Source: Chrysemys picta bellii (lineage: Eukaryota > Chordata > Testudines > Emydidae). From it: a stretch of 64,000 nucleotides of DNA. The stretch's first letter is position 1, and each line of letters opens with the position of its first letter. Below the pieces are notes generated by a model. That model was not told the origin of the DNA, did no database searches, and was given only the letters and a program-made list of their open reading frames with translations. The translations under genes were made by a program, and so were the position numbers. Of this stretch, positions 25,201-39,600 are shown piece by piece. The stretch covers positions 7,130,998 through 7,194,997 of the forward strand of contig NC_088791.1 in the NCBI RefSeq assembly GCF_011386835.1, in the 5' to 3' direction.

Positions 25201-28200
25201 AGTCAGAAGCAGGCACCTCCTGGGCCGATCGCTGGGGAGAGGTTTGTGCCAGACTGAGCTGTCCACGCCAACAGCACAGGGAGCAGCTAGGGATGGAGCG
25301 TCTCCGACTCCTCCCTCCGCCCCATGCGACACAGGCGCGGGGTACACGGGGAAGGGGCCTTACCCAGTGTGTGGCGTCCGCACGGCTGCCGGGCTCCTGC
25401 GGAGGGCCGGGCGCCATCTCATGGCGGCTGAGCAGAGGGGTGCTCTCCTTCGCCTCGTTCACCTCCGAGATGACTTCACATTTGTTGAACTTGATGCTGC
25501 ACTTTCGAGAGTACGTCCTGGTCTAGGGGACGGGAGAGCAGGTCTTCAGAGAGGGGCAGAGATTTGGGGCCGGGGGGAGAGTATGGGAGGGGACATGGAA
25601 GGAACCTCCCCCGAGAGGCGGAGATGACTCCGCCAGGAGCAGAGCGGCTTTCACTTCTGCAGAGGCTGGTACTGGAGGCCGAGGCTCAGGGCCTGCTCCA
25701 GCTCCCTTTGCCGTTTTACAGTCGTTCTCTGCAGGTCACTGGATTGCTGCCTCATGCCCCGAGCTGCATTAGGCACCTAGGCAGGGGGATCATTCCCAAC
25801 ATTGGCCCCTTTTCTGGCCAGGATGTACGGGGCAAGCAAGCCAGCTTCCCCTGGAGAGGGAGGGGGCAGGGAAGAGTCTATGCTCCTGCAGTTTTGTCAG
25901 CCAGTTGGCTGGGGATCCCCAGTTCAGAACTGGGCAGCGACAGGAAGCGGGTTGCTCATTTTCCACCCCGCCGCGCCCCTCTACCTTCTGAATCACTTTT
26001 CCAAATGGCCAGAGAAAATACCCAGCGAGGTCCCAGCACAGCTTCCCTGTGGGGAGAAAGGAGACGGCAGTCACCCCCGGAGCTGGGACGTTTCCCCTTG
26101 CCCGGCCAGGCGCTCCCTCTGAGCCAGAGGCAGCGGAGGGGGATTATGGAGGCTGTCCTGGGGGATGGGATTTGCCCAGGTGGAAGGGAAGGTGACCTGC
26201 CCTCAGTCACCATGATGAGTGCTGGGTGGAAGGAAGCTCACGGCTAGCTAGGAAGCGCTCCTGCACTTTAGCCTGGCTGTTTCTGGGGAGAGGCGAGGCA
26301 AGACGGACAGGGTCCAGGAAACAGGATTCTTGCACCAGAAGCAAACTCCCTGCAATAGCTGCAGAGCTCAAATGGGGGCAGAGCATCCTTCAGGTCTTTG
26401 GTCAGGAAACACCGACTCCTTCCCCCAACAGTTCACCCTGGGGCTCCTGACGCAGGGCCACCAACAGCCTTTAGGTCAGGGGGTCCTACTACCCACCAAG
26501 AAGGGAAGAGGAGACCAGGCATCCAATGGAAACGAAGAATTACCCAGGAAGCCCATCCCATCCCTTCTACCGCCCTCCCTTGTTGCACTAGGCTGCCTAA
26601 GCCTTTCCGGGGCCCTTGAGAATAATAAGTGAAGTCCCAGTGGATGGTGGCCCTTGGCCTTTTCATCCACACAGTGACCGATTAAAACTAGCCACCCCAG
26701 AAGAGAGGAAACACCATTTTACGGAGGGGGAAGATGAGCAGGGTTCGGTGATTTGACTTCATGCCACAAGGAAAGTGTGATCACAGCTGTCGGAGTAGAA
26801 CCCAGGAGTCCTTGCATTCAAGTGGTGACATACAACTTCTCACACATCCACGAAGAGAAGATAGAGGTCTGGAGGCAGGTTTGGGAAGCAGGCTTTGGGG
26901 GAGAGTGGTCTCACTGCAGCAGGGTAGTGAGATTTGTCCCCTGGATGTTTTAGGTAAGAGTTTCACAGCAAGTTCTTTTTCTGCCTACTTATCATTTGAG
27001 AGGGATGAATCTTGGAAGTTGTGCTCACTGCCTGAAGAATTAGAGGGAACTTTACATTTCTGCTTTTAGGCAGCTGCGTACCTTAACGTAGGAAATTTCA
27101 CCAATACAAGGTTCAGGCCAGCCAGCCGGCCATTAGATCAACTAGTCTGACCTGCTGCACAACCCAGACCAGATTTTATCCAATACACCTCTACCCCGAT
27201 ATAATGCCACCCGATAGAACACAAATTCGGATATAATGTGGTAAAGCTGCGCTCCGAGGGGGGCGGGGCTGCGCACTCCGGTGAATCAAAGCAAGTTCGA
27301 TATAACGCAGTTTCACCTATAACAAGGTAAGATTTTTTGGCTCCCGAGGACAGCGTTATATTGAGGTGGAGGTGTAATTCCTGCATCAAACCCAGGAACT
27401 TGTCCTTGAATTAAAGTGTCTCTTTTAGCAAGAGACTCAGTAATGAGTTAAAGACTAAGTGATGGAGAATTTACCACATCCCCAATAAATCTGTCCCCAT
27501 GGTTAATTACCATATATACTCGATCATAAGCCGGTTCGTTTATAAACTGACCCTCCCCAAGATGGATAAATAAAAATAGCAATTTTTTTTATAACCCGTT
27601 CATAAGCCGACCCTATAATTCAGGGCTCAGCAAACTTTGGCTCCCAGGCTATCAGGATAAGCCGCCGGGGGGCTGAGATGGTTTGTTTACCTCGAGCGTC
27701 CGCAGGCACGGAGGTAAACCTAAGTAAACAAAGTGTCCCAGCGCGCCAGCTGCTTGCCATGACAGGCTGGGACAGCAACTGGTGGGGAAATTTTTTGGTG
27801 GGGGGGAAGAGAAGCTGGGAGGTCAGGGGAGTAACCCCTGTGACCACCCCCCACAAGACCCCACCCCTAGCCAGGGACCCTCACACTCTCCCCATTCCAT
27901 CCCTTCCCACCTTATCTGGGGAGGGCCAAGGGAGATGTCTCCGGCCTGGCGGGAGCTGCTCCGGCAGGCTGGGCAGCACGGCCGCAGCCGCTCCGGCGGG
28001 CCAGACCGGACAGCGCGGCTGCAGCATGTTCCAGCGGGCTGGGCCAGGCGACACGGTCGCGGTGTGCTCCGGCGGGCCGGGTGGCGCGACCACAGCCTGC
28101 TCTGGGGGGCGGGGCCGAGCGGCACGGCTGCAGCTGCTTCGGAGGCTGGGGGGAGAGCAGTGTGGCCAGAAGCGGAGAGACTCTGGCCCCACCTCTTCCC

Positions 28201-30602
28201 TTCTCGCGCTGATGGCTGGGCTGCCTCTCCTTGCTCCCTTTGTCAGGGGGAGGGGCTGTGTCCCACCTCTCCCTCTCTATAACCGTCCATAAGCCGACCC
28301 CTTTCTCTGGTGCTTCCCTTTTTTACTAAAAAAGTTTGGCTTCTGAATGATTATATACGGTACTAAAGGGCTGCAAGTTCTCAATCACCCGGAATCAAAG
28401 TTATTGGATGTCTTACGTTGCCTCCCTATACCTGGTGTTGCTCTTGTTTTCCTCCCACAGATGTGATCGAACGCTCTAAGGCGTGGGAAGAATTCCATTT
28501 TCGTTGCGTTTCTACAGCAGCTAGCACAACAGGGTCTATGACCTGGGCTCCTAAGCACTGCGGCAATACGTTATTAACCTAACACGCGGTTTATTGTAAC
28601 CCAGTGTTCCATGAGAACCGAGCTGGGTCTAAGAAATGAAACGGCTAGCACAGATCACTGGCAGGGATCGCATTGTGTGTGTCCGGTGCACAATGGGCCC
28701 TGGCTTCTAGGCCTATGATAATACACCTCGCAGTTCAAGAGTCTCCGCAGAACGCACCGTATGGAGCTCCCAGTACTGTGAGGAACATCAGGGCAGAAAC
28801 CAGGAGATAGAGGAGGGACAGCCACCATCCAAACAGCAGCAGGTAGAGGATGTTCCCACACGTGACTGTGGAACCTGGCAAAGAGAAGATATAAGGATTG
28901 AGGGAGTGACCTGTGGAGAAACTAAGGGGTAAGTTCTGACGAGCCCAACTGAAGGCTAGCCCAGTTGGTTTCGGAGTCATCAAGTCTAATTCACCAGGAC
29001 AAAATTCTGGGTAAGGAGCTGGATTAGTAGCCCTAGAGACTGAAGTCCTGCTTATCTGCTAGATGTGTACAGCTGGGCTTGGGAATCCAATCACTCCCTC
29101 CCCACAAACAAGTGAGGAACACTGCCTGACGGATGAGGCGGCTAAGCCCCCACGCTGCAGAATTTAAGCACTCCCTTTTGGATGTTCCCACTCTTGTATC
29201 TACAAAGCTAAAAGCCTGCAACTGTGATGTGATGCCGTGCAGTTTTCCAGAGTCTGCAGACAGACTTCTCTGGTACCTCGGCTGCTGCTCAGCTCAGCTT
29301 TGCCCAAGCAGCCGCAGGACATTAACTGGACTCGGGTCTGTTTGACTGCTGCTATTCCAGAGCCCTTAAAGCAGCAGTGGAAGAGTTGTGTGGATTTCAC
29401 TCTGCGACTGAGAAGAGGTGGGAGACAGACAGTGGCAGAAGTGGTTCATGAGTAAGGAGGATTCTTCCCCACCCCCACCCCAAGGCGGAGAGGGGAAGTT
29501 AGGGTAGCTGGGATGAGAGGAAGAGCTCTCTTCCAGCATAAGAACGACCATACTGGATCAGACCAATGGTGCATCTAGCCCAGGATCCTGTCTTCTCATA
29601 GTGGCCCATGCCAGATGCTTCAGAGAAAATGAACAGACCAGGCAATCGCGTGATCCATGCGGTCATCCACTCCCAGCTTCTGGCAAACAGAGGCTAGGGA
29701 CACTCTGAGCATGGGGTTCCATCCCTGACCATCTTGGCTAATAGCCATTGCTGGACCTATCCTCCAGGGACTTATCAAATTTTTCGAACCCTGTTACAGT
29801 TTTGGCCTTCACAACATCTCCTGGCAATGAGTTCCACAGGTTGAAAGCAGGCAGGCTTTGTATTTCAGACACCTGATAGCCACAGGCAACAAGGGGGGAA
29901 AAAGCCCCTGATTAGGATGCACCAATAGCACCCCTCTTTCTCTGTAGCTGGGGGACTTTTGTGGGGAAGAAAGAGGGGTCTCTCCTGGGCGGTGACCTCT
30001 ATTTCTGCAGATCTCTGCTGCCCTCTTACCATTTTTGTATCCTCCTCTGGCCAAGGAACTTAGCTCCAGGCTAGTAAGCCCCCAGGGAGTTCTTCTGAGC
30101 TCCAAGGTACAGCATGGGTAGCACCACCACCTCCCCCACAATCCCTGCCACTGTCTTCAACCCTGGCCCAGAGGGAACTCCGCTAGGACAGGAGAGGTGG
30201 CCATCTGCCCATTCCGTTCTTGGCTTCTCTGCTGAGACTGCCAAGTAGCACCAGTTTTGGGGACTCTTATTCACTAGGAGAGGGACCAGGCTCATTCCCA
30301 GTTCACTGTTTGACTTCAGAAACAGGAACCGCACGAGTGACGACGCTCGTTACACGAAATTAAAGAGAACAGTCACCAGAGGGAAATGCCTGCAAGTTAC
30401 ATGACACTTTTAAAATAGCCACCATGAGAAAGGATCAAATTAAACGTATACCCCAAATTAACAAACAGTCAGAAGGCCAAGAAATGCCACCATGGCTAAA
30501 CAGAGGCAAAAAGGCATCCTTTAAAAACTGGAAGTCAAACCCTACTGTGGAAAATAGAAAGGACCACAAATTCTGGCAAATCAAGTATAATTAGGCAGGT
30601 AA

Positions 30603-30635
<33 letters not shown>

Positions 30636-33600
30636 AAAGTTGAAGAGCAACTAGCAAAAGACTAACAGAAAAAAAATAAAAAATTAATTACATCAGAAGC
30701 AGGAAGCCTGCCAGACAATCAGTGGGGCCACTAGACAATGGAAGTACTAAAGGAGCACTCAAGGAAGACCAGGCCTTTTCGGAGAAACGAAATGAATTCT
30801 TCGCATCAGTCTTTACTGCAGAGGATGTGAGGGAGATTCCCACACCCGAGCCAATCTTTTTAGGTGACTAATCTATCGATCACTTCAATCTGGGACAGTT
30901 CCTCAGAGTGGTCTTGGAACAAATTGATAAATTAAACAAGAAGAAGTCACCAGGACCAGATGGGATTCACTTAAGAGTTCTGAAGAAACTCCAATATGAA
31001 ACTACAGAACTACTAACTGTGGTATGAAACCTATCACTTAAATCTGCCTCTGTACCAGATGACTAAAGGATAGCTAAATGTAATGCCAATTTTTAAAAAG
31101 GCTCCAGAGGCGATCCAGGCAGTTACAGGTTGGTAAGCCTAACTTCAGTACCAGGCAAACTGGCTGAAACTATTGTGAAGAACAGAATTAATCAGACACA
31201 TTGATGAACACGATTTATTGTGGAAGCGTCAACATGGCTTTTGTAAAGGGAAATCATGCCTCACCAATCTACTAAAATTCTTTGGTGGGGAGAGTCAAAC
31301 ATATGCACAAGTGCAATCCAATGCATATAGTCTACTTGGACTTTCAGAAAGCCTTTCATGGAGTCCCCTCACCAGAAGCTCTTAAGCAAAGTAAGCTGTC
31401 ATGGGATAAGAGGGAAGGTCCTCTCATCAATCAATCACTAGTTAAAAGATAGGCAACAAAGGGTAGGAATAACTGGTCAGTTTTCAGAATGGAGGGAGGT
31501 AAATAGTAGGGTCCCCCAGGGATCTGTACTGGGACTAGTGTGGTTCAACATTCATAAGTAGTCTAGCAAAAGGGATAAAACAGTGAGGTGGTAAAGTTTT
31601 CAGCAAATACAAAATTACTCAAGATAGTAAAGTCCAAAGCAGCCAGAGAAGAGTTACAGAGGGATCTCACAAATCTAGGTGACTGGACAACAAAATGGCA
31701 CATGAAATTCACTGTTGATAAATGCAAAGTAATGCATATTGGAAAACAATCCCAAATATACATATGAAATGGGGTCTAAATGAGCTGTTACCACTCAAGA
31801 AAGATCTTAGAGTCCTTGTGGATAGTTCTCTGAAAAACACCCATTCAATGTGCAGCGGCGGTCAAAAAAAGCTAACAGAATGTTAGGAACCATTAGGAAA
31901 GGCAAGACAGAAAAATATCAGACCATCTCTATATAAATCCATGCTTTGCCCACACCTTGAAGATGGTGTGCGGTTCTGGTCACCCCATCTCAAAAAAAAG
32001 CTGTATTAGAAACGCAAAAGGTACAGAAAAAGGGCAACAAAAATGAGTAGGGGTATGGAACAGCTTCCCTGTGAGGAGAGATTAAAGAGATTGGGACTGT
32101 TCAGCTTGGAAGAGATGATGAAGGGGAGATGATTGAGGTCTATAAAATCATGAATGAGATGGAGAAAGTAAGTGTTAGTTACCCCTTTGTTTAACACAAG
32201 AACCAGGGGTCACCCAATGAAATTAATAGGCAGCAGCTTTAAAACCAAACACAAGGAAGTACTTCTCCACACAATGCACCGTTAACCTGTGGAACTTGTT
32301 GCCAGGAGATGTTGTGAAGGCCAAAAGTGTAATTGGGTTAAAAAGAATGAGAAGTTCCTGGAGAAAAGGTCCTTCAATGGCTTTTAGCAAGATGGTCAGG
32401 GATACAACCCCATGCTCTGGGTGCCCCAAGCCTCTGACTGCCAGATTCTGGGACTGGATGATAGGGGATCGATTACTTGATCAATTCTGTTCATGCCCTC
32501 TAAAGCATCTGGCCACTGTCAGAAGACAGGATGCCAGGCTAGATGAACCACTGGTGTGGTCGTTCTTATGTTCTTAGCCACCAGGAGGAACTTGGGTCCC
32601 GGACTTGAGCCAATGCTCTGGCTGGGTAGGTGTTCACAGGCACGCACTGCGCTGTTAGCTGAAGTGAAAAGCTCTTACCCTGTTACTCCAAGCAGTGGGA
32701 TCCATGACCCAGGAGCTGACCTGCACTGCTCAGCTCAGAGCCAGATGCAGACAGCTAAGGCCCTCGCTCCCAGCCTTTAAAGGAACACTAAGCCCAAAGG
32801 GCAGCATGCCCTCTATTTCCAAGACATGGGCAAACACTCCCCTAAAGTTACATTGCCCAGTCAGGGAAGCAGTCACGTAAGCAGTGGGAATGCGGCACAT
32901 TAGCTGATTAGTTAACTAATGTCTCGTACAATGCAGAGAAGAATGTGGGGGGAAAAAAATCCCACCGTGTTTAGTACAAACATTCTGCTGCGGTCTGTAA
33001 GTCCTTGGAGGTGCCATTTCTACTTGCTACGAGAGCCACAGACATGCCCCATTTCCTTTGGGGGCCCAGGACACCATCCATCAACAGAGAGCGAGAGTCT
33101 GTCAGAGTTGCAGGGCAGCGGTCACCCTGCTGCTGGTCTTGTGGGCAGGCCTGGCATATGGTACGTTATGAACGCCGACATGATGGCCACCACTGCCTTC
33201 TGCTGAGGGCAATCAAGTGCTTCCCTTTGGCGGGAGGTGGTCTTAAGGAGGGTACGCACAGAGGCCTGGATTTGGAAGCAGCGGCCCCCACTCGATGGGA
33301 CTTTAAACATGAGGGCCGGGTCAGTCTACAGGAGTTTGCTACTATCACCTACCAGATGTGCTGACCAGTTAGAGGCTTGATGGATTCCAGACGCCCCGTG
33401 CTGGCCTTGCAGATAAACAGGATCAAAGCAGAACTCTCAGAACTGCTAGCTGCCAGGGAGTGGGGGGATTTAGAGATGCCCTTACCAGAAAGGGGGAGGG
33501 CAGGCAGGGCATCATTTCCTACCTATGGGGCTTTTCACGACGTTCAGATCGGAGTAGAGCTCTTTCACGATTTCCGACCGGTCTTCCCAGGGCCTGGCTG

Positions 33601-36600
33601 TCACGTGGCTCTTCCATTTCTTAAACCCAAACTGCGAAGCAGAGAGAGACAAATAAGTCAGACCCCAGGCGACGGCACCTGTCCGGTGCTGCCGTTCCAG
33701 AGAGCACGTTCCACTCCTTCCAGCTAGTGGAAGTGCTGCAGGTGGTTTCACAAGGAAGCTACCAATAGGAATTTTTAGAAGAGGCTCTTCGGTTGGTAGG
33801 AGGTTACTTCCCCCCCCTCCCACTGGAGACCATGTTATTGTGTCTGATCAGCCCCCGCCCAACCTCAGCACACATGGGATGTGTGCAGTCACGTGACAGT
33901 GAAACTTGCTATTACATTGCAGCCATAACAAACACAGCTACGTCTCCTCTGCTCCCTAGGAGGCGATCATACAGGAGCATACAGCTGGCGCTACTCGGAC
34001 TGACTGGGGAGCCGGAATGCCAGGCTGACTCCAGAGATCAGGATACAGAGCTGGGGAAGGACTTCTGGCTGGGGTCTCATTTCCATGAGGGCAACCAAAC
34101 ATCAGGATAAAGTTGTCTGGGACTAGCAGACTGAGACCAGCCACCAATCTAGTAGGGACAACTCCCCTCTGCTCACACACCTGATGGCACCCCAGAAACC
34201 TCAGTCAACTTCTTTACTGCCCAGCCTGGATGAGAAAGGCAGTGAAAGATCCTGTGTGTGGTCAACACACAACATCAACAGTGAATACCAGAGCCAGTTA
34301 ATCCTCGCTAACGAGGACAGACAGGGTATCTCTACACTGCAAAGCGCCTGGGTCCACTGACCCAGACTTGTGGGGCTCGGGCTGTGGGATTACAAACAGT
34401 GCAGATGTTCCAGGTGAAGGGAAGAGGGTCTGAGCCCAAGTCAATTGAGCTGGGCTCAGACTCAGTGCCGGGGGTTTTTCTTTGCAGTGTAGATGTACCG
34501 AAAGGCATTTAGCCTTCCTGTGACATAAGGGGGGGGTGTGTAAAAATCCAGACCCCAGAATTCCCTGGAGAAGGGCAAGGGGGGGGGGGGGAGATTTTCC
34601 CCTACAGAAAATTTGGCCAGTTCCAATTTGGACTCCGTGGCCTGAGTTACCTGTATTGTCTTTTGGTAAGCGAAGGCAGCGAGAGGTTTTAGAATTGGAG
34701 GGAATTTCAAAGTTCCCCACAGCACAGCAGAAGGATGGCCTAGTGGCTAGAGCACGAGCCTAGGACTTGAGACCCGGGTTTAATTCCCTGCTTCGCCACA
34801 GACTCCCTGCGTGATCTTGGGCATGACCTTTACACTGTACCTCAGTTCTCATCTGAGAGATGGGGGACAAGAGCCCTGCCCTACCTCATGGCGCATTGTG
34901 AGGATAAGCTACGCAGTGAGGTGCTCGGGCACGAAGGTAACTCGGGGTCAGAAAAGAACCTCATGCAGAGAACATTGGTGCTGTCTCCCAGCTGCTGGTA
35001 TTAGACACAGGTTACATGCATTTCCCACTCCTAAACTTCATGCACCCCCAACCTCCTTCCAGCTGTCGTTACTTCCCCATCTACAGCCATCAGGACACAA
35101 GACCTTGACCCCCTCAACTAAAAGGGGGACAAAGGCAAGTGAGAACACCCAGATCTTCAGTAGTTTTTGCTCCCCAGTAGCAAACGGACTACAAAGTGAC
35201 ATTCAGTTGCCTACAGGTCCTTAGCTTTGGGTCAGACTTTATAAACCCAATGGAAATTGAACATGATGTTGCTTACACCCATCTAATAATGTGCTTGTAG
35301 CCAACATATGCTGATGGGGGAGTAATGGATGGCGTAAGGCCGGGCCTACATTACCGACGTAGGCAAGTATAACGCCATCATTCAAGGGTGTGAAAAATCC
35401 ACACCCTGGAGCGACGTAGTTATAATCGGCCTTACACCGGGTGTAGATAGCGTTCTGGCAATGGGAGAGTGTCTCCCGTTGACATAGCTACCAGCACTCG
35501 GGGGCAGGAGGGAAAGAAGGGGTGGAGGACCTACGTCAGAGGTGGGCAAACTACGGCCTGCGGGACCCTCCTGCCCAGCCCCTGAGCTCCTGGCCCAGGA
35601 GGCTGGCCCCCCGGCCCCTCTCCTCCTGTCCCCCCTCCCCTGTAGCCTCAGCTAACTGCGCCGCTGGTGCAATGCTCTGGGCGGCCGGGCAGCATAGCTG
35701 CTGAGCCGTGACCTGACCTGGTGCTCTGGGCGGCACGGCTGTAGCGCTGCCAGCCACCAGTGCTCCAGGCAGCGTGGTAAGGGGGCAGGGAGCAGGGGTG
35801 GTTGGATAGAGGGCAGAGGAGTTCTAGGGGGTGGTCAGGGGTGGGGGTGTGGATAGGGGTTGGGGCGGTCAGGGGACAGGGAGAAGGGGTGGTTGGATGG
35901 GGCAGGGGTCCCAGAGGGGCAGTCAGGAATGAGAGGAGGGGTTGGATGAGGTGCTGGGGGTCTGGGTGTGGTCAGGGGACAGGGAGTGGTGGATGGGACA
36001 GGAGTTGCAGGGGGTCTGTCAGGGGGTGAGAAGCAAGGGGGGGGGGGTCAGATAGGGGTTGGGGGCCGGGCCACAGCCTTCCCTAACCGGCCCTCCATAC
36101 AATTTTGGAAACCCGATGGGGCCCTCAGGCCAAAAAGTTTGCCCGCTCCTGACTTATGTCAATGGGAGAGGTTCTCCAGTTGGTGCAGTAGCATCTTCAC
36201 CGATATAAAATGCTGCACTGTGGCAACTGTAGACCTGCCCTAAGCACGCCCCATTTATTCAGGCGTATTATTTTATAAACAAAGCATGCCCCATTTGTTG
36301 TTTTATAAACAACGCTTCTGTATGAAGCGAGAGAACTGTGTGAGGTGACGGCGTCTCAGAAGCCAGCTCCTTTCAGTAACACTTTGGCACCACCAACATT
36401 ATAAGACTGAGGCCAGAGCATTGTCACCCATCTGAAGTACAGAGTGCCCAGAACAAGCCTTTGGAGTGCCCGCCCTGGTGTTGATTTGTTCCCATCCAGT
36501 CTGGAGCTGGTGACTGGTTGCTATGGAGCATGCAGCAGATTCCTCACTCACGGCTTTTTGATGAAACACCTATTGGTCATTCCCAGCTAGCTACCATCCC

Positions 36601-39600
36601 AGATGAACCTTACCCATTCAGTGCAGAGGCAGCGTCAGCAGCTCTAGACCCACCCAGGGATCAGCAGTCAGGGCTACTTTGCTGAGGTCCTCCAGATTAT
36701 GTTCAACTGAAATCAATCCAGATTAACGAGCAAAGGGGGTGAGAAAATTACGATTTTACAGAACGAACAATGGTTGGTTTTCAGGCGCATGACTCGCCCG
36801 TTCTGCAATTTAACGCAAGTCAGAAGGTTTTATCATAAGATCGCTGCTTCCCCAATGGAAGGGCCATCAATTTGCACAAAGTGAAGGCTCTGATCAGAGC
36901 TCCGTCATTCATCAAGATGTGGGGGGTGGGAGGATTTGGGGGGGATGGGAGGGGAAAGTAGTGTTTTGCTCTGACAATCCTAACCTTTGCCACACCTAGG
37001 GCATCTACCCTTCTGTTGTATTCTGCGTAGGTTCATACACCCCCACACCCCACCACAGCATCCAAGCAGCTACCAGCAGGCCATTGAACATGACTAGTGT
37101 GTCCCGTGTGGTTTGTTCTCTCCCCCAGGGGGAGAATTGTGTGATCAATGCAGGGTTGGGAGAAGTTGAGCCATTCCCAGATCCAGGGTGGTTTTGTATT
37201 TTATTGGCCAATGGGTGGCTTTTCTCTACACCCGGGAAGGCAAAGCACCATTGCTGTCGAGCCTGGGAAGGAAGAGAGTGGCCCCCATATCCACCACTGT
37301 GAGGGAGATCGCCTTTGCATGCATCTCAAGCCCCCAAAGTTTCTCCCAGAGTCCGCACTCTCCAGCATGCTCAGACAGAGTGGTGACTGGTTCCATGAGT
37401 CCCTGCACAGAAGGTCCTTGCTTTTGCTCACCAAGTGACCTTCTTTGCTCTTCGTCTATAAGCAAAGATGCAGATGGGGTGGAGGTCAGAGCAGGACAAT
37501 AAACTCTTCCTTTGGCCGGTTGGCCTCTGCCTCACCCCTTTGGCTTCCCACAGGGTATGAAGGTTTCCCCGTCACTGCCAGGCACCAGCAAGCGCCTAAC
37601 CCCACAAAGGGCGTCTTTGCTCCCCTAGGTCTTCTCTCAGTTAGCACGCTCCTACCGTCCATTAGCCTGGGGCAGCTAAAACCTTGATCTAGACAAGTGA
37701 ATTTAGTTATTGACTATCTGGAGAAGCTATTGTCCTGTGCAGCTCTTGGGCTGATTGACTTGTCCAACCCATGGCTGAAGAGGAGAACATGCCTCCAACT
37801 TCAGTTTCCGCGTACAAGGTGACCGGTGCCGCATGTTGCTTTTCAGAGCCCTCAACGTGCCAGGCACAATGTAGGAATATAGGACCATGTTAGATGTGGG
37901 TGAACTATGGTTTTAAATTGAGGTGGGATATTGGCATAAGCAACAGGCCCAAAGCATGTGACCAAAATGGCCAAGGTCATGAGAAAGAAGAGGTGTTACA
38001 CTTGTTGTGACCCTTAGAAAGAGAAGAGAACTGATTTAATTTAAGGTTCAGGCTAAGGTAACCGAATTAAAACATGGTTAATTGGGTACCTGGTTCAGTA
38101 AATTGACCAAATAAGAAATGCCTTCATCTTGCTTTAGCTAAGGCCCAAGGATTGGCAATGACATCACTTGTTTGTTAACAGGTACAGAAAAGTAAACTCT
38201 TAAAAAGGGTTCATCGCTAAATACCCACCTGACCAAGTGGAAGCCAAATGTTTCTAAGCACTCCTGGGGTTAGCCCATTTGTAAGTATCTTGCAACAGAA
38301 GCATTTGATCTAGTTGCATGTAGTGAATTGCTTATTAGTTAGGCACATTTAGAGCAACTGTATGAACAGCTTTCGGCCTTTGGATTGAACAAAGAAAATA
38401 TGGTTAAATCGGTGTTGCAGCGATACCCTCCATAAATAATCATCATAGTAATAATTGCAACACGTGATCTATGGGAGAGAGGCAGGTGATGCGAGTCAGA
38501 AAAGGTATTTAGCAACGCTGCAGGCCCAACATGCAGGTCATGGCCACTAACAGTAGAAGAAACATTTAGGAGAGACACTCAGGCAGGAGGCCAGTTTTCA
38601 GCCTCAGATCAGCCAGATGGGCCCCTGGGAGTCACGGTGAGATCAGCAGCATGGGCGTAAGGGGAGCAGAGGTTTAGAACCATCAGATCACCCCGATGAG
38701 GCAGTGCTATTATCCCCATTTCACAGATGGGGAATGAAGTTTAAAATTAGAGAATTAAAGTTAGCTTGAGTTTGGTCAAGGAAACGTGTGTGTTGTAAAG
38801 AAAGGCCCTGACTAGCAAGACGCAGGAAGGCTTTGATAATAGTTATAAAGCCAGAAAGAATGAAGTAGGGTGGATGTCTGGCTCAAAGAATAACTAATAA
38901 GATAAGGGGAGGTTTCTAAAAAGGCCTCTGACGGATAGGGTTAACTGCAAATGATTTAAAATCAAACCAAGAGAATCGGTCTTAAAATGAGCCAACATGG
39001 CCCTCCCCCAACCCACACACCAGTGTTAAAGCCGATGTGACTCCAGGTGCAATGGGAAAACTGGTGAACAGCAAGAAGGAGGGGAGGAAAGACCTTGGGA
39101 GGAATGGAGGTTGTAAATCTTATCTGGATTAAGACTGGAAATCAGAGTGAACGGTCTCAGATTGGTTTTTAGCTGAAGTGAGTCATTGGCAATGACATCA
39201 CTTGTTTGTTAAAGGATATACAAAAAGTAAACTGAAAGGGTTCATTGCTAATACCTGCCTGACCACACTGGAGCCAACCAATATGGGTCAGAACAACCCT
39301 GGTTTTAGCCCATTCGTCAATCTCTTGATCAAGTACTTCTAAATATGTTTTGTTACTGTCTGGATGTAGTAAGTTGCTTAATAATTAGGCTTTTTAGAGC
39401 ACCTGCAGAACATACCATTTGGCCTTTGGATTTAATAAAGAAATTTATGGTTGGCGCTTTCCCATATTAATTTCAATTATAAATAATTCCAGCAGATGGG
39501 GAACTAAGGCACAAAGGTTAAGTGACTTGCCCAATGTCACAAGAAGAAGTCTGTAGCAGAGCAGGGAATTGATACCAGGTCTCAAGGCCTAGGCTAGTGC

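Noticed and set aside
27782..28282. 166-204 aa plus-strand frames
   Set aside because: Frames in a GC-rich tandem repeat within a transposon; no conserved domain.
34732..34810. tRNA gene
   Set aside because: The A and B boxes belong to a core-SINE head followed by a MIR-like body; no cloverleaf with an intact acceptor stem is evident.
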